From NCBI GenBank assembly GCA_040954595.2, contig CM082578.2:9982001-10046000 (forward strand): a DNA stretch of 64,000 nucleotides, written 5' to 3'. The DNA is from Balanoglossus misakiensis. Taxonomy: Eukaryota > Hemichordata. Each line of letters opens with the position of its first letter. Within the stretch, counting starts at the first letter, position 1. This document shows, one piece after another, positions 26,801-39,900 of this stretch. The translations under genes and the position numbers were made by a program. The notes below the pieces were generated by a model. The model saw only the letters and a list, made by a program, of their open reading frames with translations, made no database searches and was not told the origin of the DNA.

Positions 26801-29800
26801 TCCGCATTCAAGTCAATTATATAATGTTATTTGGTTTTCCTTTTCAGATGTTCTGCATGTGTGTCCAGTGACTGGGCATGCAACTGGTGTATTTATGATA
26901 ACCGGTGCACTGACTACTCCAACACACTGGCCATTTGTCCAAATGATGACGACTCATCAATTATAGTCGGAATAAATGTAAGCAAGCTAATGAAAGTCAC
27001 TGTCTGATAATTTTTTTAATTTACAAATTAGTGTCATGATCATATAACAAAAATTAGCATGATGCCTTGGTGGAAGATATTACTGGGTCATCAAATATCT
27101 TAGTTTCTCAAAGAAACAATGGCTTAGTTTCTCAAAGAAACGTATGGTATTTTGTTTAATCTTAGTAAGTACCCTGATATTACTTTCCATTGATTAAATT
27201 GCCCAGACATGCACACAAACTAAGGACACGGTTTGTTTCAGTGTGTTGCAAACTCAGATTTTCCAGGTTCATATTTACAATCCCACCAAGATTATTTTGA
27301 ACACATTAGCAACAACAGTTTTGAAAACACAGGGAAAAAAATAACACTACAGCTACTGTTTCTTACAAAACAAAACAAAAAAGATCCTTTTTTATTTCAC
27401 AATATTTATCTTAAGTGGTGGACAAACATGGACAATACCGTCTGAGATTTGTGTTACGCCCAGTACCATGCAGTGACGGGGTGGTTGAGATGTCAACGTA
27501 TGATTATGTCTGAGTCTTGTAATGAAATGATCTTGGAACTGTTAATGTTACTGCAAAAGCCATCATACCCAGAATCTTCGTGGCAAAGCATTCTTTACTG
27601 ATGTGCAAACTTATCGTCACAGGATAATTATGATTCATAACCAATATAAAAAACCTTCTATTTCAATCATGGGATTCCTGCCCACAAATGCCAACAAAAC
27701 AAACTTTACTTTTGTGCCCCGCCCACAGGTAGGAGGAGTTATATATACTCATACAAGAAATTGTTTTGAAAAGTCCAAAAATGTTTTTTCTTTTAAAACC
27801 AGAATGAATTTAATGAAAGTGAGACAGAAGGTCAGGGATACTGTCCTCAGCTAAGAGAACAGGATGAGATTTTGGTGGCAAATGGTGTAGCAAGAGAAAT
27901 ACATCTGATGGCAGACAACCTCCGAGAGCTTAAGGTAAGATTTAGTTTGTATGGATATGACTTTTGACAGCCACTTTGAGAGGTCAGAGGTGACACTATA
28001 TGCAACAAGGGGGTTTGATTACTAGGCACGTATGAAACCTATAAATACTTGGAACAATGCCCTTAGTTCTGCCAAAAGATAGAACTGGTAACTCTTATAC
28101 GTTACAGATGAACCAGAGGTTATCAAAGTATGCATTGTATGGCTCATGCAATACCTTGCCAAGATAAGAAACTTATTATTAAAATTAAGTGTCCCTTGTA
28201 CTTCTGTACTAAATATCATTGCAAATGCCAGAATATTTGTGACAAGAAAGTTTCTGTTGTGCCCCGATTTACTTTACGTGAAATTGAATGTAGCAATGAC
28301 ATCAAAGTTTGTATTTATAATGAAACGTTTAGTTCATACTGCAGATCAAACCAATAATACTACCACACTTCAAGCAGATTGCGGTATTACTACCAAGAAT
28401 CTGACTTCAGGACATATTTTGACCCAGCTTGTAGATTTTCTCTTGTGAAAGCCTCAGAAAGTTCAAAATGTTGGTAATTTTTACGTGGGCATATTATTTT
28501 TAGAGCGGCCAAGATGGCTACAAATGCGTCCTTACCGTGGAAGATGTGGAGCAGGAGACGACAGCCTCCAGAGAAAATGAGACCCTCCTCATATGCGATG
28601 AGAGAAGCGTGAGTTAATCACTCTTTCAATTTTGCGGACTATCAGTTTTCAAACGTGTTACCAGTCACGTAAAAATGCTACAAAATGTAAAACCCCACAA
28701 AGAGCAGACTTGAAGATCAGTTAATTTCACTAGTGTCTTTTTTTCAGAACATCGTCAGTAAGCTAGACATTTTAACAAACAGCTTGTTGTCATTTACTTT
28801 AAGCCTCCTCCTTGAATAGACAGATGACCTCTGTTTGACCGGAGTGAGCTAACACCCAGTGAATTGCTTTCGGCAAAAGTGTGTGTCGAGTAGGTTTTGT
28901 GCGCTGCCATGTTAGTTTGACCATCGACAGTCTACTGGTTTGACTCTGTTTGATGTGATGGAAAATATGAATACTACAATGACACAATTTTGAGTTTTGA
29001 CCAAATATTGAATGACAGACACATTTTTTTAATTTGCAATTGAGAAACATGTTCAACCTGAAAAAAGTACATGTATTGCAAAGTCAGATGTCATGAAAAA
29101 TACCAATATCGTCATAACTCTCTGTATTGTACATTGCTTGTTCCACAGTATACCTACAACGCAATAGAGGAAGAAATGATCGTGGACATAAAAGTGGTAT
29201 GGAACACAGACCATGTCCTGGACGATGAACACAACAACAATGGTAACCAATCAGTCTTACTATTTGCTCGATTCTTATATCATTTAAAGGTATACGGTCA
29301 CCTATGGAAAATTAGCTATACAAATGTAGTTACCATGGCAAATTGAGATCTAGCCAATCACAGATTTTCAGTGGGTGGCACACGCAAAAAATAGAGCGCC
29401 ACCATATGTTCTTTAGAACGCTCGGATACGCCATTACAGCCATATATGGGCGTATGTAAATTGGAGGTGACTGTATACCTTTAACATGGTCAGTTTGCAC
29501 TCAATGATGTTCATCCTCATATATTCATTTGTACCCGTAAAGTTTCTTATACAGTACTCAGTATCATGATTTTCTGCTCACTGTGGGATATCTTGCAAGA
29601 CTTGTTTATCACCATAGCAAATGTTGAGAAATAAAAAAAATGTCATTGTAATTTAATAACTATCACCTTTGTGCGTGAAGGTTACAGATGTGAAGTTGGT
29701 CGGGAAGCTTGTTTTATTAAAGAGGAAAAACATAGCAGGGGTTGTAAAATATACCGGTCAAGGGTCAAGGACTGCTTTTAGTTCTCCACAGGCCAGCCAT

Positions 29801-32800
29801 ATCAATAATATACAAATGTACATGTACGGTCAGCTGAGTAGCTGTAGATATACATGTATTTTTCACACTCTCGCCTAAAGCAATATATTGTGTTTCATAA
29901 TCCACGGAATGTGCCTCAGTCTGACCCCGTCACATGGTGAGAATTTCCCTCTCTTGCCACTGTGATGCATGGAATTAAGGTTAACAGTATGTAAAGATAA
30001 AATTTAGAAATTCAGGAAAAATTGTAGATTCCACAATGCAAGGGCAATAAGTACACATTTGTACCATTACCAAAATGAATTGGTGAAGTAAAAAATTAAG
30101 AGTGCAAAAGGCTAGTTTAGTTTAATCAGAACATGCTTGAAATATACTGGTGCTTGACTTTCATTTTTAAGTTCACTTATAGTACTGTAGCTTAGCTTCA
30201 AACTTCTCATTGTTTTCCAGTGATCCTTTACAAGTGTTCCGTTGGCCGTGGCGACTGCAGCGGATGTTTGTCCAACATAACCACCAGAGAAGAGCTTCAG
30301 TGTGGCTGGTGTCAGGGTGACGAGACGTGTAAGCAGATTGAGGAACAGTGCGGCGGCACTTGGCTGGACCAGCATCAGGCAGGAGAGTGCGGTGATCCAA
30401 CCATTGACGATGTGAGTTTTTTCAAAATTTCAACTCAGCTGCTTTCTCCAAGTGCAGTGCATCAGGCGAGAACCCTGACAAGCAGGCTGAATTTATCTGT
30501 TCACATGTGTTCTGGTTATGCTGCCTTGCAAGCTTTGTGTGGCCAACACCACCTGCTTCATTACCTGTAACTTTTTGCTATATGCTATGTTTTCAGTATT
30601 TCTTCTCTATAGAGGCCACTTTACAGTCCCTGTGCAATTTACATGTCGGTGCTTTGGCCAGTTTCAGAATGTCCCATGGCTGGCCACTATAGACAGGTTT
30701 AACTGTACCAAGTTGGGTCTGTTTGTTCATTGACTTAGAAATATAAAATCCTTCAGATACATACGGTATGGATTGAAATAATCATAAAAGTTCTGAACAT
30801 TGATGACATTGGATTTAGAAATCTCAGGCTTATAACCCCCCCGCAAAAGTCTGTAGGGAGTGTTTTTGTCATTGTGTTTTAATAATTAAACTTCACTGTC
30901 TTATATTCTTGTAGATCTGGCCCAAAGCCGGACCATATGAAGGGGGCACGAAAGTTACTATCAGTGGAAGCAACTTGGGTACGAGGGCGTCTGATGTGAA
31001 AAGTGTTACAGTAGCTGGTCTACCCTGCGACCCTTATGACGATGAATACATTGTAGCACAAAGGTAATTTGATGTTCTGCTGACCAGGTACACCTTAGAA
31101 AGTCCTAGTTTCTTCCTGCTTCCTGGTTTTTCTTTTGTTTCCCAGAAGTTAATCCATGATCAATGAGGCCAATGGTTGCAGCTTCTATTCTTTGAGGCGC
31201 TGCTTAATTCAGGCTTCAGGAGAAGAGTTTTAAAATGAACAAAACCCAAGCACCGACAAATTTTGATCTGTTTTAAGTCAATTGAGTGAACATATCAATA
31301 AGTCTATGATAGTATGAGAAGAAAGGTCTTGCACGTAATAATCTGTGCCTGGCCTCTCATTTTCAGAGTTGTATGCACAACAGAATCCTCACAATCAGAA
31401 AAGGACAAGAGTGGACCTGTAGTAGTGACTATTACAGGCGGCAGAACTGGTACATCCACAGAGTACTTCCATTACAGGGTACGTCAGTAAATAGTGTGCA
31501 TTAATTTCATATCTTTTGAGTTTTAAATCTGTTATACAAATGTTGACTGGTTTTTGTGGTTTATGCACATTATTAATTACAAAAAAACATGTTATTTTTT
31601 TATATTGTTGTTTTCATTTGATTTGTAAAGAGGTCCTCCAACAACTATGTTATTTGAAGAAAAAAATATGTATGGGACAAGTTTTGCTTTGACCACAGTT
31701 ACATGTAGTAGGAGCCAGTTAATTCAATATTGCTTTACTCACATTGTGTGGTGTTTTATTTATTAGGATCCCGAAGTTACAGATTTTTTCCCGAAAATTG
31801 GTCCCATCGCTGGTGGCACGAAGGTCACAGTGACAGGGAATTACTTGGATTCTGGCACAGATATCAAGGTCTTCATGGGCAACTCTGAATGTTTTGTTGA
31901 CAGGTAATGTGCACGCTAAGTCAATCCTATCACCTGAGAGGTCGTCTGGGTTGTCCTATCTTTTTAGACTGGGCTTCTTGTTTGTTATCAGGTGATCAGG
32001 TAATCATGGCAAGCTGTAGTCAGGAGTACAATAATAGGGTGAAACCTAACATGCTATTGCACCACAGCACAAACAAAACAAAACTGCCGTATCAAACAGT
32101 GAGTGGGGAAAGATTTAGTGATATCAATTTTCTTGTGTGAGAAGTGAAACTGACCTCAAAGCGAATTGAAATCTGCCTCACAGCTGATAACTCTTGATAT
32201 TCTATACTGCCAGACATAGTTCTGACTTTGCTATTGTTGAAAGGGTCTTTCAGCTCAACGAGAGATAAGTCTGCAAGATATTTTTGAATTAATCAAGATA
32301 TTATTGTGTACTGGTCAGTGGTGGCTGATTCATGTAAATTTTCAGTATAAGCTGAAACTTTCAGTTGCACTTTTAAACTCACATACATGTATTTCATATT
32401 GTATCCTCATTGATCAGTTGGAAAGATTTGTTTTAAGTCTAACAAATGTAATTTTAGCATCTCTCACTTTTAATCACTTTATACAGCTACTCGTGACATT
32501 GGCAGTGAAAACACGCAGGCACTAAAGAACTTCCTTTCCACTCTTGGTTTCAGAAATGAGGTCACCAATGTAACCGTTCCTTGTCAGACTTCCAATCGTA
32601 CCACGACTGATGTCCTGGAAGTGACTGTTTCCTTTGATGGCGCTGACCGCCCGGCGCCCCAAGGAAAGGAGTTCACTTATGCAGAAAATCCAGATGTTAC
32701 GGATCTGTCGCCATTGTCAAGTACAGTCAGGTGTGAACCCAGTGTCTTTGTCTGTGTGTTTTTGGAAATTTTTTAAAATAAAAATAAAATAAATTGAAGA

Positions 32801-35800
32801 TGAGTTGGTGATATTGGTATCTGTTCACCTCATCGTCAAAGACGTGATGTCATGTTCAATACATATCGTTCAACGCCATTTTGACTTCTCTCTTGTCCTT
32901 TAGTCTTTTCCTTGACAATCCATGTCTTCGTCTTTTTCAGTGGTGGTCGGAAAATTTATGTGAATGGTACACGATTTAACACTGTCCAAGAACCCGAGTT
33001 GACATTGACAATTAACAATGAAATCTTTAAATCGGTGAGTTTCACAGAAATTTTGTTGGGTGATTGTTTGTTTGTTTAGATTCATTAGTAAACTCAAATG
33101 TGACTACATGTAGGTAAAAGTGAATCAAATTGAGGGTCCTTAAATTGATATGCAAGTTGTGTTTTCAGTCATCCTTTGTGAGACATCAACTTATCTAGCC
33201 ACTGTAACAAAATTTGTTTTCTGCCTTGGTGAAGGGTTCATTCATTTTACAAATCATTGGAGGATAAAGCAGTCTTTTTCTGATTTCTTCTCTGTCAGGA
33301 GGAACCCTGTGATGTGTTGTCGGCTCGATTGATGACATGCAAGACTCCAAACGTCTCCCGTTCATTGTCAACAACTCGTCGCACAAGATCAACATGCATT
33401 CCCGATGGCTGTGCTGTGATAGTGGGATTTGAAATGGATGGGTACAAGGAAACCATGTCAGATCATGAATTTACCGTCTACGTGGACCCGGAGTATTATA
33501 TGTTTGAGGAAGACAACTATATCAAGGAATACAGTGGATACAGTCTTCAAATCAAGGTAGTCATAGCCATTGTGTGGATACAATTTTTTACAGTGCATCG
33601 TACAGTGTAAATTCAAAATGAATGATGACATTCAAAATGTATAAATGTACCCTTGATGCTATCTGTTCACTGACCCTTAGACTCTGTTAAGAGTGTTATC
33701 ACACATCCCAGATCTCGGAGAAAGCAGGAAACGGGATTCTTCCTGACTAATAGATCATGTCCATTTCAGTGTACTAGGCAGTGGTAGGCGAGTTTCACTT
33801 CATGTTGGTGTGCCATATCTTATCAGCCTAACACTACTGTACATACGTTTATTAGTTCAATTTTTTTTATCCAGCCCGTTTTTGCTGCCGCGGTCAGATT
33901 AGATGAATATCTTTATTTCTTTCAAAATGTGTCAGCAACAGTTGAGTTATTCTGCAATGCTGTGATTGTATAGAAATAATTATGGCCTGTGGTCTGTTCT
34001 GAATGAAGCAAAACCTGTCCCAACCACACACCAATGGACCCAAGAATATGTTCCATTAACAGGGGTGTCCAGTTTATAGAGGTTCCCTTAACATGCAGTT
34101 CTGTATGAGCTGGAATTGAAAGAGTGTTCAGTATAGACATGTATCCAGATTAGATAGGGTTCAGTTTAGACAAATTTTACTGCAGTTGTTATTAATAACT
34201 CATCACAATCATGGCATTTATCTTTCGTCACAATCTCATAAGATTCTGCAGTCATTTGGCATTTTCATTACTCCTTGATGTCACTTTGGTACAGGTACAT
34301 TGCACCATTTTTTGCTGCCAGCATACACATACTTTCAAAATTTACTTGTGCACTTTCAGGGAAGCAATCTGGACCTTGCAGCTACTTCCAGTGAAGTCAT
34401 GGTATACATCGGTGTCGATAACTGTACTGTCAACAGCCTGTCAGATGTCTTGCTCGACTGCACTCCACCGAGTACCCAGCCAGCACCGGTCGACAGCAAT
34501 GGGGTGCAGACAGAAATAGGTTTTCCTGAAGTGAGGGTGAGTTCATTGCCAGCTTGCATTGCTGCAGTGTTCTTTTCTGAATGAAATTAGGATAGTTGTA
34601 TTGCAGAATGTTGCATGCATGGTTGAATGTTGTAGCTCTTTGCCAGATCAGACGTCTACAGTGTGACATAGAGAGATGTAAATATGAAAGTCTTACCAGG
34701 TAACTCATTTCACACAGAATCAGTTTATTTGATGAAATAAGCAGGTGAAAAATTATTCACACTCGATTTGAGCCTGGATAACTTCTCATGTTCATATCTT
34801 GCCAGGTCGAAGTCGGAAACCTTGACTTCTTCATCGGGTACTTGCACTATCCCAAACCACCGAAAGCAGCGCCCATTGCGGCCATCGCTGGCGCCTGTCT
34901 CGCTGTTCTGTTGGTCGCCGTCGTCATCATTGTCGTTGTGTGCATCAAGAGGAACAAGAAAATTTCCTCGCAGCTGGACCACATGGTCCTCATGCTGGAC
35001 GATCTGGAAGTGTCGGTTCAAAACCAGGCAAAGTCCGGTGAGATTTACATATTTTTTTATTGTGAATGATTCAGTCTCTGGGTCAGGTGACACACTTGAG
35101 TGCCCGCACCCACATGACATAATCTTTCCATCAAAATATCTTATTTCTCGCGAGATGCAAGAAATCAACACATGTACAACTCTGAAAATTCAAATGACAT
35201 GTAAGATTACAATGTCTCCTATATTTTTATACATCAACAATCATAGATCTACACCTTGCTCATTTGATAAACTACTCTGTTTGACTGCAGCCTTCCATGA
35301 GTTGCAGACCGAAATATCCGATCTGAACAGCGACCTGCAAGGCAGTGCTGGCATGCCTGTCCTGGACTTCAGCGACTACGCCATGAACATGATGTTTGCT
35401 GGTCAAACTGATCATCCTGTGTTCACAAAAAGTGTGAGTTTGAAAGTTTGATTTTAGAGAAACTGTGTGAAAATGTATGATTGCTTACAGGTTAAAGTCT
35501 TCTTACTAACCAAGCTGGACAGAAAAACAAACACCAAAGAGCAGCCTTATTCCAAATTCTAAATCAAAAGCTGATTCGAAAGAAAAAGCAGGAAAGAGGT
35601 TAAAATGTGCACATTTTATATCAATATTTTCATATTTCTTCTCTCCAAAAAAAATAGGTCTCTAAGAGTACCACCATTTCTGGACTTAGAGAATTTTATC
35701 GTTTACTGAATAAGAAGGACTTCCTCCTCGTGTTCATCCAAACCTTGGAGTCTCAGAAAGGGGTTTCCATTAGAGACAGGTGAGAAAGAATTTCATGTGG

Positions 35801-36880
35801 ATGTAGTGTTGTTCTAATTTGTGACTGAGAGGGCGCTGTGGTATATTAACCACACCCTTATTCAGTCAACGTTGATGAAGCCTAACATGTCAATAGCCAG
35901 CCACTTTGTCAACCATTGACACCATTTTTGTTTGTGTCTGTTTTCCACCAGAGTCAACATTGGTTCTCTTCTGACAGTGGCACTTCATAGTGAGAAGAAA
36001 ATGGGTTACTTGACAGAGTGAGTAATGATACATCTGTATTTCACATGGAAGAATTAAACCATACAAAAGTGGGTGTCACAGATTCTTAAATAAAAGTCTG
36101 TCTTCATTTATGTTAGCTCACCATTTTCTATGCTTTTTATCAGATCTTGTACTGTTGTAGTACATGTATATGTACCTATTCTGAAGTTCTCCTACTTCCG
36201 AACTTACTAACACGATCTTCATGTAACAATTCAGCCCATGATTACGTGTGCTCACGTCTTGCAAGTAAAAGTGAAAGTGCATTGTAATGTTACAGAGAAC
36301 AAAAATACTGAAAAAATAGTCAGAAGTTATAGATAGTGGAGCTTTAAGCCTTTACTTACGAAAATCTGTGATTGCTATCTTTGTGATCTCGCTGCTCTAA
36401 CTATATAAGGATCTCTCTCTGTGACTGGCAATTAACTTACTGATATTGCCATTTGACACTTTGGTGTGTGCAGTGGTAAGTTGTGAACAGAACAAGTGTG
36501 TCTGTAGATGTACTGTGAAATGTTATATAAGTTTATAATCAGGGATCCACGGGAGAATAGAGAATGAAACATGATCAGTCACAGCGGAAATGTGTCCATC
36601 TGTTTGCATGTGCATCTTGTCACCCGCATGCATTATATGTGAGAGCAAGGATGAGTGTAGTTGAGACTAGCATCCTGATGTTGCATGCTTTGATTCAGTG
36701 TCCAGTAATATTACGTATGGTTGTAAATGTCACATTGCTCATGCTGTCTTCATAATTGGAATACCCAGTACTTCATCAAACTTTACCTAGATGCATGTAC
36801 AAGTACATACATACATACATACATACATACATACATACATACATACATACATACATACATACATACATACATACATACAT

Positions 36881-36933
<53 letters not shown>

Positions 36934-39900
36934 TGCACACACACACACACACGCATGCACATACTAAGTACATTACACAGTACAAAAGTCTGATATCTTC
37001 TTTCATCATTTTCCAGTGTTCTGAAAACATTATTACATGATGCTGCAGAAAGAGCAGTGGATAGTGGCAAGGAGAAGCAGATTCTAAGAAGGTAAAGATG
37101 GTAGTAAAATCAAATGTTTGCATTTTGGTTCTCTAAAGTACAAAGGAAATAATTGCCCACACCCCGCATATTCCTGATGTGAATTTTGGATCTAAGGAAT
37201 CTCCTCTCACAGTTGTGGTTGTCACAGTTTCTCAAACTTTTCTCCCAAATACAGGACTGAGACAGTTATGGAGAAAATACTCACAAACTGGTTTGTGTTG
37301 AATTTGTATGGTTTTGTAAAGGTAAGCTAGTCTCTCCTTCCACACAGGACATTAATAATTTACGTCTGTTATCCTTAAGTTGACCGTCTGGCTAGATAAT
37401 TGATATTCATTTAATTTACAAAAAACTGATACAGTCGGTGCAAGTTTCTGGCAGACACAAAAAACATTACTTCCCATTCTCAGTTCATGTATAGACTAGT
37501 ACATTAAAACTTATAAATAGTCATGAAAAAGACAATGATGATGGTCGGCTGGTATTCATGCAGGTATTTTGGTATTTTTTTTTCATTTCAGGACACTGTA
37601 GGATCACCAATCTTTAGCTTACACCAAGCCCTGAAGTGCCAAATTGAGAAGGGACCTGTCGATTTTGTCACTGGCTTCGCCAAATTTTCACTCACGGATG
37701 ATCTGCTGTTGACTGAAAACGTCGGAGAAGAAAGAATGGTGCGTCTGCAGAAATCATTGACAGAAACATGCCAGTTTCATTTAAAAATTAAAATTTGTTA
37801 CCATACTTTTGACATATCCTTCTCCCGAATGGCACAAAAACAATAATGTGTTGGTTCCCGTCTTTTACTCATTGACTACCTAGGTATTTGAGGAAAACAC
37901 CTGACTTCACCTTAGTTTTATGAGCAATTTCAGTGCCATGCAGTGAGAAAATGAGTACATGATACATAGATGCCCACCCTGAAGAAAATTACATTCTCAT
38001 TTTTTTGTTCGTTAACTGATTATTTTTCACACCCTCCGTCTGTTTGACAGACTGTTAATATAGTCACTACATGGGACGGGAAATGCGATGTCCAAGCCAG
38101 AGTACTGAATATTGACACCATCTCCCAAGTCAAGGAAAAGCTCGTTGATGCACTGTACAGGAACACCAGGAATTCCAGGAAACCCCTGATCCGTGAGTTG
38201 GATCTAGGTGAGTCTCTCTGAGCTGAGCGAGTTAGATGTAGCCATAGACAGACCTCTCTGCTGTGTGTATAAATCAGGGCAGAGTTAAAAGAGGATGTAC
38301 CTTGTCATTTTCATGAAGTTTCCAAATATCAAAGATTGCTCTCATATCGCCCCAATTCTTGTCATTGCCAGAGTGGAGAGCAGGTCGAGAGGGCCAAGGT
38401 CACCTGACCTTGCAAGATCAAGACGTGTCTTCGGTCATCGACAACAACTGGAAGAGAATCAACACTCTTCAGCATTACGGGGTATGTCATGATGAGTTCT
38501 ATATTCTTTCCCCAAAGACAGACTCTTTGGACCAACTGCGCGGTACCTTTTGCCAATTATGTTTAATTTTAACTCAGCAATGCACAGAAGGCCACCAGCA
38601 GATTATTTATTAAATTGCTCATTTTCTTTAATTATTCATTTAGATTTTCATTTATACCCACTCACTTCAAATGAGGTGAATTATTAATAACACTAATTAA
38701 GATGATTGGTATTAATTCACGGAGGGTGACATTTGGTACTTTCTGGATTTATGAGTGAACAGAATGAACATGTTTCTGTTCATAACATTTTCGTCTCTTT
38801 ATAGGTCCCCGATGGCTCCAATCTTGCATTGGTGTACAAGGACAAGACAGCCAATGTGAATTCCAAAATTCGAAGTCCAATCACTGTAGCCAATGAATAT
38901 GGTAAGTAAATCATGTAGGTTCTACATTTTGATTTGCCAAACATGACAGAAGGTCGAAGGTTACATGGAGTTTCATGTTAGAACACCTGAACATATGGAA
39001 CAATGCTGATGGTGTGTTTACACAAACATTTACATAATAATGGCTACTTCATAATTTCACAGGCAATATTCCACAGGCAGAAGGAAGCCAATCACCGACA
39101 CAAGAAGTTGACCCAGGCAAGACGCATGCATTGTACCTGGTCAAACTAACCACATTGTTGCCTGATGTGTTGTTGACCTAAAAGTATGCATGGTCGTGCA
39201 TGTACTGGACAGACAGATTTAATTCTTGCAGCGAGGCTCAATGACACAAATGCACTTTGTACACTTGTAGATACCAATTAGACACTCAGAAAGCAGAAAC
39301 ACACATGCATCCAACTTGTGTCCAGGGCAACAGCACATGCTCAGCCTGGCAAGTTCAATAACACCCACAACCATACGGCTGTTGCTTAAAGTCCAGTTGA
39401 AGCATGAAGAATCTATGATGAGAAAAAAACGATGACTCTTAGATGGATTAAAGTAACATTTTGCTGTCAGCACCTTGTGGGCATGATTGAGATAGCTGTA
39501 TTACGGTACTGGAGTACAATTTTAGAAGCTTCAATGAGATAAATGTCTACTACAGTTTGAAAAGGCTAAAATTAGTTACAAGAACACTGTCAGACTGGAA
39601 ACCATGTGCGTGTACATGCCACATGTACATGTATCTTAATGTTGACCACAGGGCACAAATAGTAAAATGTCACTTGATCACCATAAACGGTTAAAAATAA
39701 ATTTGTTTTGTATTATACCAACTGGGATTAATCAATAGCTTGAGTGCTGAAGGCCCAAGAATTGCAAGAGCTTGACTGTAGCGCAATTCAGTACTGCCTA
39801 CAATTTCTGACATCGCAATCATATGTTACATTGCACCATAATATTATGTACAATTGCGATCTTAAATTACAATGCACCTTAATTTTATGTACATAATGTG

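Larger units (their letters stand above)
24265..34536 (+). other. Plexin module: three PSI and about four IPT domains (exons 4-19)
   Basis: PSI 1 is in exons 4-5 ([14 protein letters not shown]), PSI 2 in exon 8 ([14 protein letters not shown]) and PSI 3 in exon 12 (CSGCLSN then LQCGWC). IPT repeats start with [18 protein letters not shown] in exon 13 and [18 protein letters not shown] in exon 15, followed by [13 protein letters not shown] in exons 16-17 and a less typical one in exons 18-19. This is the usual plexin stalk. Confidence 0.85.

Noticed and set aside
36727-37123. Open frames on both strands with His-Thr-Tyr-Ile or Cys-Met-Tyr-Val repeats
   Set aside because: They are artefacts of the TACA/CA microsatellite in plexin intron 23.
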